Below are positions 25,945-34,896 of a DNA stretch of 64,000 bases, one piece after another. Position numbers and translations under genes: made by a program. Origin of the DNA: Microcystis panniformis FACHB-1757 (lineage in GTDB: Bacteria > Cyanobacteriota > Cyanobacteriia > Cyanobacteriales > Microcystaceae); the NCBI RefSeq assembly GCF_001264245.1, contig NZ_CP011339.1, forward strand, positions 3,162,001-3,226,000, written 5' to 3'. The notes below the pieces were generated by a model that had not been told where the DNA came from, ran no database searches, and saw nothing but the letters and a program-made list of their open reading frames with translations. Numbering within the stretch: the first letter of the stretch is position 1; every line of letters starts with the position of its first letter.

Positions 25945-27937
25945 GATTTAATAACTTATCTCGTAATTGCTTAATCCGATCACGATATTTAGCTGCTGAC
26001 TCGAATTCTAGATTTTTCGCCGCTTCTTTCATTTGCGCTTCTAGTTGTTGAATTAACTCGGGAATTTGTTCCAAAGAAAGCTCTTCTATATTCTCACAAA
26101 CCTGATCTAATTGTTGGGAATTTAGACGACGGGAAATATCCAGAAAAGCTAAAATTGAATTACTCGACCTTTTAACAATCGGTTGCGGAATAATCCCATG
26201 TTTCTGGTTATATTCCTCTTGAATAGCGCGCCGTCTCTTAGTTTCTTCGATCGCATTAATCATACTATCCGTGAGATTATCTCCGTAAAGAATTGCCTGA
26301 CCGCGAATATGACGAGCGGCCCTGCCGATAGTTTGAATTAAAGAGCGGGTAGCCCTTAAAAATCCTTCCTTATCTGCGTCTAAAATCGCCACTAAAGACA
26401 CTTCCGGCAGGTCTAACCCCTCGCGAAGCAAATTCACCCCGATCAGCACGTCAAAGACCCCTTCTCGCAGGTCTTGAATAATTTCAATCCGTTGAATTGA
26501 TTGAATTTCCGAATGTAGATATCTAACTTTAATTCCCCTTTCTTGCAAGTATTCGGTTAAATCTTCGGCCATGCGTTTAGTTAAAGTGGTAATCAAAACC
26601 CGTTCATTTAACCGCACTCGATCTTTAATTTCCCCTAATAAATCATCCACTTGTCCCTCGGTTGGTCGCACAAAAATCTCCGGATCTAAAACTCCCGTCG
26701 GTCGGATAATTTGCTCAACAATGCGATTTTCTGACTGTTCTAATTCCCAATCTCCTGGAGTGGCCGAAACAAAAATACATTGATTAACTTTCTGCCAAAA
26801 TTCTTCCGACTTCAAAGGACGATTATCCGCAGCACTGGGTAAACGAAACCCGTGATCGATCAAAACTTTTTTTCGTGATTGATCGCCATTATACATCCCG
26901 CGAATCTGCGGCACACTAACATGAGACTCATCCACAACTAATAACCAATCTTGAGGAAAATAATCCACCAAACATTCCGGCGGTTCCCCCGCTAATCTAC
27001 CCGCTAAATGCCGCGAATAATTTTCTACGCCATTACAATAACCCACTTCCTGCAACATTTCTAAATCATAACGAGTCCGTTGGTCTAAACGTTGCGCTTC
27101 CAGTAATTTGCCCGCTTTTTCTAACTCCAATAAACGGTTATCTAACTCGGTTTTAATATCCCGACAAGCCACCTCTAAACGCTCCTCCGGGGTAACAAAG
27201 TGACGGGCCGGATAAATACTAATTCGCTCTAATTTTTGCAAAACTTCCCCCGTCAGGGGATCGAGATAACGAATACTTTCAATCTCATCGCCAAAAAAAT
27301 CAATTTTAATAACCCGATCCTCGTAAGCGGGAACAATTTCCAAAATATCGCCCTTCAGACGAAAACGACCGCGAGTTAACTCCAAATCATTGCGATTGTA
27401 CTGCACTGACACCAAGGCCCGTAATAATTGCCTTTGGTCGAACTCTTGACCAACTGTTAAGGAAATCGCCGCTTTTAGGTATTCCGCAGGCATTCCTAAA
27501 CCATAAATACAACTAATGGAAGCGACGACGATCACATCCCTGCGTTCAAACAGCGATCGCGTGGCCGAATGGCGCAGCATATCGATCTCATCATTAATCG
27601 AAGAACTCTTTTCGATGTAGGTATCGCTGACGGGAATATAAGCCTCCGGTTGATAGTAGTCGTAATAGCTGATAAAGTATTCCACGGCGTTATTGGGGAA
27701 AAATTGCCGCAATTCGTTGCATAATTGGGCCGCCAGGGTCTTATTATGGGCAAGGACGAGGGTAGGCCTGCCGATTTTCTCGATCACAGCGGCAATGGTG
27801 AAGGTTTTGCCGGTGCCGGTTGCCCCTAGGAGGGTTTGGAAACGATGCTGGTTTTGCAGGGAATCTACTAATTTATCGATCGCTGCCGGTTGATCCCCGG
27901 TGGGTTGAAAGGGTGCTTGTAGTTGAAAAGCGGTCAT
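25934..27937 (-). CDS. uvrB: Excinuclease ABC subunit B, UvrB
   Basis: This 667-residue nucleotide-excision repair helicase-like protein takes damage from UvrA and recruits UvrC. Walker A GATGTGKT is at residues 38-45, the damage-probing hairpin YYDYYQPEAYIP near 93-104, and the DESHV Walker B in the middle. Helicase motifs V/VI follow (QTIGRAARH), then a C-terminal UVR domain (LEAQMKEAAKNLEFESAAKYRD) that contacts UvrC. Length and motifs are normal. Its last codons have been duplicated at 24801-24821, outside the gene, as part of the tandem duplication downstream. Confidence 0.97.
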   Translation of the reverse strand: MTAFQLQAPFQPTGDQPAAIDKLVDSLQNQHRFQTLLGATGTGKTFTIAAVIEKIGRPTLVLAHNKTLAAQLCNELRQFFPNNAVEYFISYYDYYQPEAYIPVSDTYIEKSSSINDEIDMLRHSATRSLFERRDVIVVASISCIYGLGMPAEYLKAAISLTVGQEFDQRQLLRALVSVQYNRNDLELTRGRFRLKGDILEIVPAYEDRVIKIDFFGDEIESIRYLDPLTGEVLQKLERISIYPARHFVTPEERLEVACRDIKTELDNRLLELEKAGKLLEAQRLDQRTRYDLEMLQEVGYCNGVENYSRHLAGRLAGEPPECLVDYFPQDWLLVVDESHVSVPQIRGMYNGDQSRKKVLIDHGFRLPSAADNRPLKSEEFWQKVNQCIFVSATPGDWELEQSENRIVEQIIRPTGVLDPEIFVRPTEGQVDDLLGEIKDRVRLNERVLITTLTKRMAEDLTEYLQERGIKVRYLHSEIQSIQRIEIIQDLREGVFDVLIGVNLLREGLDLPEVSLVAILDADKEGFLRATRSLIQTIGRAARHIRGQAILYGDNLTDSMINAIEETKRRRAIQEEYNQKHGIIPQPIVKRSSNSILAFLDISRRLNSQQLDQVCENIEELSLEQIPELIQQLEAQMKEAAKNLEFESAAKYRDRIKQLRDKLLNHVR

Positions 27938-28128
27938 TAGCGGCTAGGTGTAGAGAACAGGCAAAATAAATTATCAATCAAATTACCAACACTTATAGGG
28001 TTTTGGGAAAGAAAGATGTATCTTAATATTAGAGAGGATTTTAAAAAAAGATTAAAAGTCTTCGAGAATACCCTAAACTTAAATCTTATCGTTTCCCCGA
28101 AGCTATTAACGGAAAGGAGTATCAGGTT

Positions 28129-28620
28129 ATGACGGTGGAAAATCTAGAAACGAACGGGACTCAAACCCCAGCAACCACAGAAGAAAAGACCAGCAGCCCA
28201 CGCGGTAAAGCTACTACGGCTAAAACCGCCAAAGATAAAGAAGTGGTCGCCCTTTCGGTGAAAAACAACGCTGAATCGGCTTCCAAAGCCTTAAAATTCT
28301 ATCAACCTGAACATCGCTTACCCGAAAATCGTCCTGTTGGTACTAGCCATCTTCACTTCACGGAAGATGAAATGTTACCCGGGGGCCGTCCCGTGGAAGT
28401 TAGCCATCTGAAAGTGGTTAGTACCTATTCTTCCGTCGGTGGATTGCGTCCTGTCGGCTCTAGTGGTATGGAAGTCAGTAGCACTCTAGCGATTTCTGGC
28501 AATCGTCCGATCGCTCTCAGTCATCTGCACATTAGCGAAACTTATACAGTCATGGGTAATCGTCCCGTTGCTTCCAATGAAATCGATGATCCCGAAACTT
28601 TAATGGGATTTTTGGATTAA
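28129..28620 (+). CDS. Cyanobacterial repeat protein with G-x-RP-V motifs
   Basis: This 163-residue soluble protein has a basic, Thr/Ala/Lys-rich N-terminus of about 60 residues. Five repeats of about 20 residues follow, centred on (N/G)RPV..SHLH: ENRPVGTSHLHF, GGRPVEVSHLKV, GLRPVGSSGMEV, GNRPIALSHLHI and GNRPVASNEI. The tail is acidic. I do not recognise a named family, although such proteins occur in cyanobacteria. A GGAAAGGAG ribosome site precedes the ATG. The repeat suggests a solenoid or multivalent binding surface; the partner is unknown. It is divergently placed from uvrB. Confidence 0.75.
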   Translation: MTVENLETNGTQTPATTEEKTSSPRGKATTAKTAKDKEVVALSVKNNAESASKALKFYQPEHRLPENRPVGTSHLHFTEDEMLPGGRPVEVSHLKVVSTYSSVGGLRPVGSSGMEVSSTLAISGNRPIALSHLHISETYTVMGNRPVASNEIDDPETLMGFLD

Positions 28621-28700
28621 TTGTTTTGTTGATCAAGACGGATTTTTTCCCTGTCCCGGACGGGGAATTTATTTTTTCTAGCCCACCGTTTTTAATCCCG

Positions 28701-29450
28701 ATGCTGTTTAAGCAAAAATTTTTCTTAATTGTCTCGTTTCTAATAGTGGTTTTTTGCGGTTTCGGATTATTAAATCTTACCTACGATGCTTCAGTTTTAG
28801 CACCGCAGCAATATTATCAGATTCGATCGCTTCATAGTCGCGATGGTATCGGTAAATTTTATCTAGGACGGGAAATCGCTAAAGTCATGGGACACCAAGA
28901 AATGTTATGGTTAGAACGTCCTAGTCGCCGTTTCACAGAAAAACCCGATGATCTGATCACCGCACTACATTTAAAACCCACAGACCTGGTGGCAGATATC
29001 GGCGCGGGGACAGGTTATTTTAGTTTTCCTATGGCGAATTTAGTCGCACAAGTTTTCGCCGTCGATGTGCAACCGGAAATGTTAGGGGCAATTGATTTTT
29101 TAGCCGAGGAAAACCAAGTTAAGAATGTCACCACAATTCTCGGGACAGAAACCGATCCCAAATTGCCTATAAATGCGATCGATTTAGCTTTAATGGTCGA
29201 TGCTTATCACGAGTTTTCCTGTCCCCGCGAGATGATGGAGAATCTGGTCAAATCCTTAAAACCCGATGGTAGGGTGGTATTAGTAGAATACCGTCGTGAA
29301 AATCCCCTGATTCCCATCAAGGCCCTTCATAAAATGACCCGCAGACAGGTAGAAAAAGAAATGGCCGCTATCGGTTTAGTGCCAGAAGAAATCATCGAGA
29401 CTTTGCCCCAACAACATTTAATGATTTTTCGGAAAACAAATTCAAATTAG
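28701..29450 (+). CDS. Membrane-anchored or exported class I SAM methyltransferase
   Basis: Starting at ATG 28701 gives 249 residues with an N-terminal hydrophobic segment (FFLIVSFLIVVFCGFGLL). An earlier TTG at 28626 would add a poorly supported leader. The Rossmann methyltransferase domain has motif I VADIGAGTGYFSF, then VFAVDVQPEML and a D-A-Y-H-E loop (VDAYHEFSCP). The substrate is unknown. Its last bases run into a MITE of family B, eight bases after the stop. Confidence 0.82.
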   Translation: MLFKQKFFLIVSFLIVVFCGFGLLNLTYDASVLAPQQYYQIRSLHSRDGIGKFYLGREIAKVMGHQEMLWLERPSRRFTEKPDDLITALHLKPTDLVADIGAGTGYFSFPMANLVAQVFAVDVQPEMLGAIDFLAEENQVKNVTTILGTETDPKLPINAIDLALMVDAYHEFSCPREMMENLVKSLKPDGRVVLVEYRRENPLIPIKALHKMTRRQVEKEMAAIGLVPEEIIETLPQQHLMIFRKTNSN

Positions 29451-29457
29451 CAAGTTA

Positions 29458-29633
29458 AGTAGGTAGGCGTTAAAAATTATCAGATGCCCCCCTTATCAAG
29501 GGGGGACTAAGGGGGGATCGGCACCCCCTTATCAAGGGAGATCCCCCCGCCTACCGGCACCCCCCTTATCAAGGGGGGACTAAGGGGGGATCGAACCTAA
29601 AATCCATTTTTAATTTAATTATAACCAGCTACT
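29458..29633. mobile_element. 176-base MITE, family B, copy 1
   Basis: The ends AGTAGGTAGG and AGTAGCTGG (other strand) are flanked by TA at 29456-29457 and 29634-29635. The interior holds several GC-rich inverted segments (CCCCCCTTATCAAGGGGGG). A shorter copy in the opposite orientation lies at 57875-57990. It fills the convergent gap between the methyltransferase and the CheA-like kinase gene. Confidence 0.8.
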
Positions 29634-29642
29634 TAACCCAAG

Positions 29643-32600
29643 CTAATCCGCGGGACTTTCTTTTTGGATTAACACCTCACCAGCGATTAAACGTTGGGCT
29701 GCCGACAGTAAAACATCCTCAATATAGGGCTTGACAAAATAACCTTTTGCCCCTTTAGCGGCGGCGAGATGCTGCATTTTTTGCGACCCTCGCGAGGTAA
29801 TCATCGCTACTGGTATCCCTTGAAGTTGTTCATCCTCTTGCAGACGAGAGAGCAATTCTAACCCATTCAGGCGAGGCATTTCCAGATCGCAGAGAATCAG
29901 ATCACAAGCTAATCCAGCCCGTAATTTTTCCCATGCTTCTAAACCGTCTCGGGCCTTTTCAATGCGATAACCAGCTTTAACCAAAGAAATCGCTAACATT
30001 TCCCGCGCCGTTACCGAATCATCGACAATCAAGACCCGAGGAGTCGATTGTGCAAAGAAATTAGCGGGATTACTGTCAATCATCGTTGTATCCGTGGATA
30101 AAGACCGATTAGAAGTCGCTTTAATACTATTAGCTAGTAACACTTCCCCCGCAATCATTCTTTCAGCCGCCGAGAGTAAATCTCTTTCCGTGTAGGGCTT
30201 GGTAAAATAACCACTAGCTCCTAATGTCGCCGCCACCTGACGATGACGTTCCGCTCCTCGGGAAGTCAATAAAGCCACGGGAATCGACGCTAATCGGGGG
30301 TCTTTTCGCAAATTATAGAGTAATTCTAGGCCATTCATGCGGGGCATCTCGATATCGCAGAAAACGATATCACAGGGCAAACCGCTGCGTAATTTTTCCC
30401 AAGCTTCTTGACCATCCCGGGCCTGTTCCACACGATAACCGGCTTTACTAAAGCTTAAAGAGAGCAATTCCAGGACAGTAATCGAATCATCGACAATCAG
30501 AACCATAGCCTCCGATTTTTGGCTAGTTTCCACCGCTACGGGAGGGACAGGTTGGCGCCAAAGACCACCGTTATCGGTACGCAGACGACCCCTGGCGATG
30601 TCAATTAACTCTAACACATCGCCGATCGGCATCACCGTACCATCCCCCAAAACCGTCGCCCCAGCAATCCCAGCCGTTTTCGGAATCGGTCCTTCGATCT
30701 GTTTGATGACGATTTCCAGTTCACCGATCACTTGATCCACCTGTACTGCGAGGAGATTATTACCACCGCGCAGGATCACGATCGAAAAAGAGTCTTCCTC
30801 CTGTTTGCCAGTATAAAAACTACCGCGACTTAGTTGCCGATTGTAGGAAAGCAATTCGCTCAAGGGTTGGAAGGGTAGTAAAGTATTTTGCCAGAAAACG
30901 CAGCGCCGTCCCTCCCGATCGATTTGCATCTCGCTGGCCCGGAAATCCTTCATATCTTCCACTCCGTCCATAGAGAAACCGATGCGCGCATGATTACTAA
31001 CACAACAGAGGGCCTTACAGATAGTCAGGGTTAGGGGTAAACGGAGCGTAAAAGTGCTTCCTTTGCCCAGTACCGAGTCAATAGTAACGGTCCCGCGCAC
31101 ATCGATTAAACTGGTCCGCACCACATCTAAACCCACCCCACGACCGGAAAAATCATCGGCCTGATCTTTGGTACTAAAACCGGGGTGAAAGAGGAGTTCA
31201 TAGACTTCTTGGGGACTGAGGTGTTCAGCTTCCTGAGCGCCGATCAGGCCTTTTTTGATCGCCTTGCCTTTCACCTGATCAGCATCAATACCGGCCCCAT
31301 CATCACTAACGGTGATCACGGTTTGATTACCCTGTAGGAATGCCCCCACAGAGATGGTACCGAGGGCGGGTTTCCCTTTGGCCAGGCGTTCTTGGGGTGA
31401 TTCAATGCCGTGGGTGATCGCATTGTTGACCAAATGGGTCATGGGACTATTGAGATGTTCGAGGATCATCTTATCGATGAGAACATCACCCCCTTCCACT
31501 TTTAATTTGGCTTGTTTATCGAGTTTCAGGGAAATATCCCGAATTGCCCGGGGTAGGCGATCGGCAGTTTGACTAAAGGGAACCATGCGCGATTTGGTCA
31601 TCCCTTCCTGTAGTTGAGTGGTGGCCTGTCGCAGACTGTGCGTCACCTGATCGGTTTCATCGACGACAAATTGAAGATCAGAGGCCGATTCTCGCACTCG
31701 TACGATCAATTCGATCATCTCTTGGGATAATAAATGGAAATCGGTAAAACGGTCGATCTCTAGGGCATCTAGTTGACCGTCCATGGACGAATCCCCCTGA
31801 TTTTCTCCCTGAACTCTACCGTAACCGATGGCACCACCGTAATTGCGACTAGCCAGTAAAGCCCCTTCTAGGAGGCTTCTTTCATAGAGATCCTGCATCC
31901 GAATGCCCACATCCCCCAGATGTTGGACGCAGGTTAGCAAATTATCTAAAAAGAGACGCAGGCGATCCTGTTCCTCTTCCAGGCGATTGCGTTTAACCAC
32001 CAGTTCCCCGATCAGATTGCTGAGGTTATCCAATTGTTTGATCGGCACCCGCATCGTCTGTTCAAAAGCTTTACTGACAAGGGGACGCAGGTTTTTTGAC
32101 CCGACTGGTGAACTGACACTGGCCGCCGGATTTGCTGCCATCACCTGATTGGTTTCTTCGAGGAGTTTTTCTAAATCCTTGAATTCATCCTCTAGGAGGC
32201 TTTCTGGGGCAATTTCCAGTGATTCTAACCCTGTCAGAGGTTCCACCGCCGCCACCGGGTCCACTGCTGGGGATTCCCAGAGAAGGACCTCTAGGGATTC
32301 AAAGATGTCTGGTAGTGGCGGTTGCGCCGGTGGCGTGGGTTTTTCCAGAAAAGCTTCTAAGTCTTCGAGGCTGTCGTAAAAATTAGGGTGGCTGATGGCT
32401 ATAATTGCTTCTGAGTCTGGAACTGCTGCATCTTCTAGCAGCAGAGATGCGAGATCATCCCCATCTTCCAGTTCCGCCTTGGCAGCTGGCTCACGGGTAG
32501 AATAAAGATTATTAGTCGGGGCATCTTTCCAATTGATGCTATCGCCAAACAGTTCCTCTAATTCCCTTTCCGAGGTCAAGGAAGACGGGGTTTGGCTAAG

Positions 32601-32756
32601 AGAGTCCCCAGATCTGGCTGCTGGAGAGGGACTCTGCTCCAATAAAAAGCTGAGTTCGTCTAGAGCCTCATTACCGTCGGCGTCTTTGTCTTCTAAACTC
32701 TCTAACAACTGTTCGCTATCTTCGTTAAAGAGATGATCCGAGTCGGGTTTCATCAT
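29643..32756 (-). CDS. CheA-like hybrid histidine kinase with two C-terminal receivers
   Basis: The protein has about 1037 residues from ATG 32756, which has an AGGA site upstream; a TTG at 32795 is less likely. A long acidic, low-complexity N-terminus of about 240 residues has no visible Hpt phospho-His motif. Then come the dimerisation helices (VPIKQLDNLSNLIGELVVKR), the ATPase (HLVNNAITHGIES, DDGAGID, GRGVGLDVV), a CheW-like domain and two receiver domains with VLIVDDS and phospho-Asp contexts FCDIEMPRMNG and LCDLEMPRLNG. The architecture resembles the C-terminal partner of split PilL/CheA systems for type IV pilus motility, where the Hpt is on a separate protein. That role is inference. 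Confidence 0.88.
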   Translation of the reverse strand: MMKPDSDHLFNEDSEQLLESLEDKDADGNEALDELSFLLEQSPSPAARSGDSLSQTPSSLTSERELEELFGDSINWKDAPTNNLYSTREPAAKAELEDGDDLASLLLEDAAVPDSEAIIAISHPNFYDSLEDLEAFLEKPTPPAQPPLPDIFESLEVLLWESPAVDPVAAVEPLTGLESLEIAPESLLEDEFKDLEKLLEETNQVMAANPAASVSSPVGSKNLRPLVSKAFEQTMRVPIKQLDNLSNLIGELVVKRNRLEEEQDRLRLFLDNLLTCVQHLGDVGIRMQDLYERSLLEGALLASRNYGGAIGYGRVQGENQGDSSMDGQLDALEIDRFTDFHLLSQEMIELIVRVRESASDLQFVVDETDQVTHSLRQATTQLQEGMTKSRMVPFSQTADRLPRAIRDISLKLDKQAKLKVEGGDVLIDKMILEHLNSPMTHLVNNAITHGIESPQERLAKGKPALGTISVGAFLQGNQTVITVSDDGAGIDADQVKGKAIKKGLIGAQEAEHLSPQEVYELLFHPGFSTKDQADDFSGRGVGLDVVRTSLIDVRGTVTIDSVLGKGSTFTLRLPLTLTICKALCCVSNHARIGFSMDGVEDMKDFRASEMQIDREGRRCVFWQNTLLPFQPLSELLSYNRQLSRGSFYTGKQEEDSFSIVILRGGNNLLAVQVDQVIGELEIVIKQIEGPIPKTAGIAGATVLGDGTVMPIGDVLELIDIARGRLRTDNGGLWRQPVPPVAVETSQKSEAMVLIVDDSITVLELLSLSFSKAGYRVEQARDGQEAWEKLRSGLPCDIVFCDIEMPRMNGLELLYNLRKDPRLASIPVALLTSRGAERHRQVAATLGASGYFTKPYTERDLLSAAERMIAGEVLLANSIKATSNRSLSTDTTMIDSNPANFFAQSTPRVLIVDDSVTAREMLAISLVKAGYRIEKARDGLEAWEKLRAGLACDLILCDLEMPRLNGLELLSRLQEDEQLQGIPVAMITSRGSQKMQHLAAAKGAKGYFVKPYIEDVLLSAAQRLIAGEVLIQKESPAD

Positions 32757-32862
32757 GATTTGCTTCCTGCCAAGTCTTCCTTTTTGGTTAACCAATACGG
32801 TCTCTCTAGCTTCAGATTACCCAGAATTTTACTCGATAACTCTATCCTTTAGCAATTTTTTT

Positions 32863-33525
32863 ATGGCTAATCAAACTCTTGGACTCGATCAACAATTTTA
32901 CTCCTATTATCAATCTATCTGTCTGCGAGAATCTCCGATTTTAGCTCAATTACGTCAAGAAACTGCCTCTCAACCCCTGGCAGTCATGCAGATTGCCCCC
33001 GAACAAGGTCAGTTTATGGCTTTTTTGGTACAGGCGATCGGGGCGAAAAAAGCCCTAGAAATAGGGGTTTTTACTGGTTATAGTTCTCTAGTGGTGGCCT
33101 TAGCTTTACCCCCAGAAGGCAAGCTGATCGCCTGTGATCTTAGCGAAGAATATACCAGTATAGCCCGCCGTTATTGGCAGCAGGCCGGTGTCGCCGCTAA
33201 AATCGATTTAAGAATTGCTCCGGCCCTGGAGACTTTAGATCAATTAATCGCCGGGGGAGAAGGTAATAGTTTTGATTTTGTCTTTATCGATGCCGATAAA
33301 AGTAATTATGATCCCTACTACGAACGGGCTTTACAATTGGTTAGAAGCGGCGGAATTATCGCTATCGATAATGTTTTTTGGTCGGGACGGGTAGCGGCGG
33401 CCGATAGCACCGATAATCGCACCAAAATTATCCGTTCACTTAATGCCAAAATTCAGCAGGATGAACGGGTCAATATCAGTATTATTCCTATTGGTGATGG
33501 GTTGACCCTGGCCATGAAAAAGTGA
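32863..33525 (+). CDS. CCoAOMT-type O-methyltransferase
   Basis: This 220-residue cation-dependent class I methyltransferase resembles the cyanobacterial SynOMT group, which methylates catechol-type hydroxyls. The start at ATG 32863 gives MANQTLGLDQQFYSYY. Motif I is KKALEIGVFTGYSSL, the acidic AdoMet residue is in LIACDLSEEYTS, and the metal-binding region is FDFVFIDADKSNYDPYYE with a later IAIDNVFWSGRV. Length is normal for the family. It diverges from the CheA-like gene; the physiological substrate is not known. Confidence 0.9.
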   Translation: MANQTLGLDQQFYSYYQSICLRESPILAQLRQETASQPLAVMQIAPEQGQFMAFLVQAIGAKKALEIGVFTGYSSLVVALALPPEGKLIACDLSEEYTSIARRYWQQAGVAAKIDLRIAPALETLDQLIAGGEGNSFDFVFIDADKSNYDPYYERALQLVRSGGIIAIDNVFWSGRVAAADSTDNRTKIIRSLNAKIQQDERVNISIIPIGDGLTLAMKK

Positions 33526-33628
33526 AGAAGTTGGCGAGATTAGAAAAGCTTTTGCTCTTGCGGAAACCACCCAGGACAACGCTACATCCTTTAAGCTCCT
33601 TAACGACAGCACTAAGTTATCAGTTCAA

Positions 33629-33715
33629 CGGAGAGGGTGGGATTTGAACCCACGTTAGGTGTTACCCTAAAGCAGATTTCGAGTCTGCCGCATTCAACCA
33701 CTCTGCCACCTCTCC
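33629..33715 (-). tRNA. tRNA-Ser (anticodon CGA)
   Basis: The reverse strand folds as an 87-base class II tRNA: acceptor GGAGAGG/CCTCTCC, discriminator G, D arm with AGTGGTTGAATGC, anticodon stem GCAGA/TCTGC with loop CTCGAAA giving anticodon CGA, a long variable arm (TAGGGTAACACCTA) and T arm GTGGGTTCAAATCCCAC. No CCA is encoded. The long variable arm and CGA anticodon identify serine. Confidence 0.95.
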
Positions 33716-33954
33716 ACAGGGTTTGAGTCTGGATTATCATTTTAACAGATTACTTCCCCTAGTATTGATTTTTTTTGATAGACCTCTTGCATAATCTATT
33801 TTTGAGGGTTTAAAAACGTCAAAAATAAGGATTAAGTGGCATAAAATATCTAAATAGACCATTTAATCGATTATTATTCATTATTGATTCTCCTGACTAC
33901 TGACGACCGACTCCTCAGCAACCATAACAATTTTTGATTTTTACCGGAGGTCTG

Positions 33955-34896
33955 ATGAATCAAGCTCCTTTTCTTCCAGTTAACCATCCCCAGCCTAACT
34001 TTCTCCACTGGTTAGGGAGTCTCTGGAAATTTTCCCGTCCCCATACGATTATCGGCACTTCTTTAAGTGTTTTAAGTCTGTATTTAATTGCTTTAGGCAA
34101 TATTAGCGATTTTTTTAGCCATTGGTCGGTTTTATTGCTCACTTGGACTGCTTGTCTTGCGGGTAATGTCTATATCGTCGGTTTAAATCAGTTGGAAGAC
34201 ATCGACATCGATAAAATCAATAAACCCCATCTTCCCCTCGCCAAGGGCGAATTTTCTCGGTTGACAGGCGGATTAATCGTGGGTTTTAGCGGTATTTTAG
34301 CAATTATACTGGCTTTTATCGGTGGTTTTTGGCTGTTAATCACCGTGGGGATTAGTTTACTCATCGGTACTGCCTATTCCTTGCCACCAGTGCGTTTAAA
34401 ACGCTTTCCCCTCTGGTCCGCCTTCTGTATTTTTACCGTCCGGGGTGTCATCGTCAATTTAGGTCTTTTTCGCCACTACAACACAGTTATCAATCAAAAT
34501 CAGTCTATCTATCCCTCGGTCTGGGTTTTAACAGCTTTTGTTCTTGTTTTCACCGTTGCGATCGCTATTTTCAAGGATGTTCCTGACCTAGAAGGCGATC
34601 GCATTTACCAAATTACCACTTTTACCCTGCTTCTCGGTCCTCAAAAAATCTTAACAATTTCCCTCTTGACAATTTCCCTATGTTATGCGGGGATGATTGC
34701 AGTCGGTCTCTTGGGGATAAACGGAATTAATTCTTCTCTGGCCATTGTCGCCCATCTGCTCCTACTTGTTCTTCTTTGGTGGCGTAGTCGCGGAGTAAAT
34801 TTAGAAGATAAAAGCGAAATCAGCCAATTCTACCAATTTATTTGGAAATTATTCTTCCTAGAATACCTGATATTTCCCCTCGCTTGTTTAATATGA
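33955..34896 (+). CDS. hpt: Homogentisate phytyltransferase (UbiA family)
   Basis: This 313-residue membrane prenyltransferase condenses homogentisate with phytyl diphosphate, the committed step of tocopherol synthesis. The start at ATG 33955 has a strong GGAGG at 33946-33950. The first Asp-rich motif is NQLEDIDIDKINKPHLP and the second is FKDVPDLEGDR. PLAKGEFS and about eight hydrophobic helices fit UbiA enzymes. The FSRPHTIIGTSLSV opening is characteristic of the HPT subgroup of cyanobacteria and plants. The stop overlaps the next start by four bases (ATGA), an unexpected coupling with a heparinase-like gene. Confidence 0.92.
   Translation: MNQAPFLPVNHPQPNFLHWLGSLWKFSRPHTIIGTSLSVLSLYLIALGNISDFFSHWSVLLLTWTACLAGNVYIVGLNQLEDIDIDKINKPHLPLAKGEFSRLTGGLIVGFSGILAIILAFIGGFWLLITVGISLLIGTAYSLPPVRLKRFPLWSAFCIFTVRGVIVNLGLFRHYNTVINQNQSIYPSVWVLTAFVLVFTVAIAIFKDVPDLEGDRIYQITTFTLLLGPQKILTISLLTISLCYAGMIAVGLLGINGINSSLAIVAHLLLLVLLWWRSRGVNLEDKSEISQFYQFIWKLFFLEYLIFPLACLI

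Larger units (their letters stand above)
22342..25980. repeat. Direct duplication of the Rpn-like gene plus the uvrB tail
   Basis: A unit of about 1.2 kb occurs twice in direct orientation. One copy is 22342-23534 plus, after two insertions, 24676-24680 and 24801-24821. The other is 24822-25980. Each unit contains an Rpn-like gene and the last codons of uvrB. The second copy shows the uninterrupted sequence GATTTAATAACTTATCTCG at the place where the first is split by an IS630 element and a MITE. The copies are almost identical outside the QQGL array. Confidence 0.85.
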
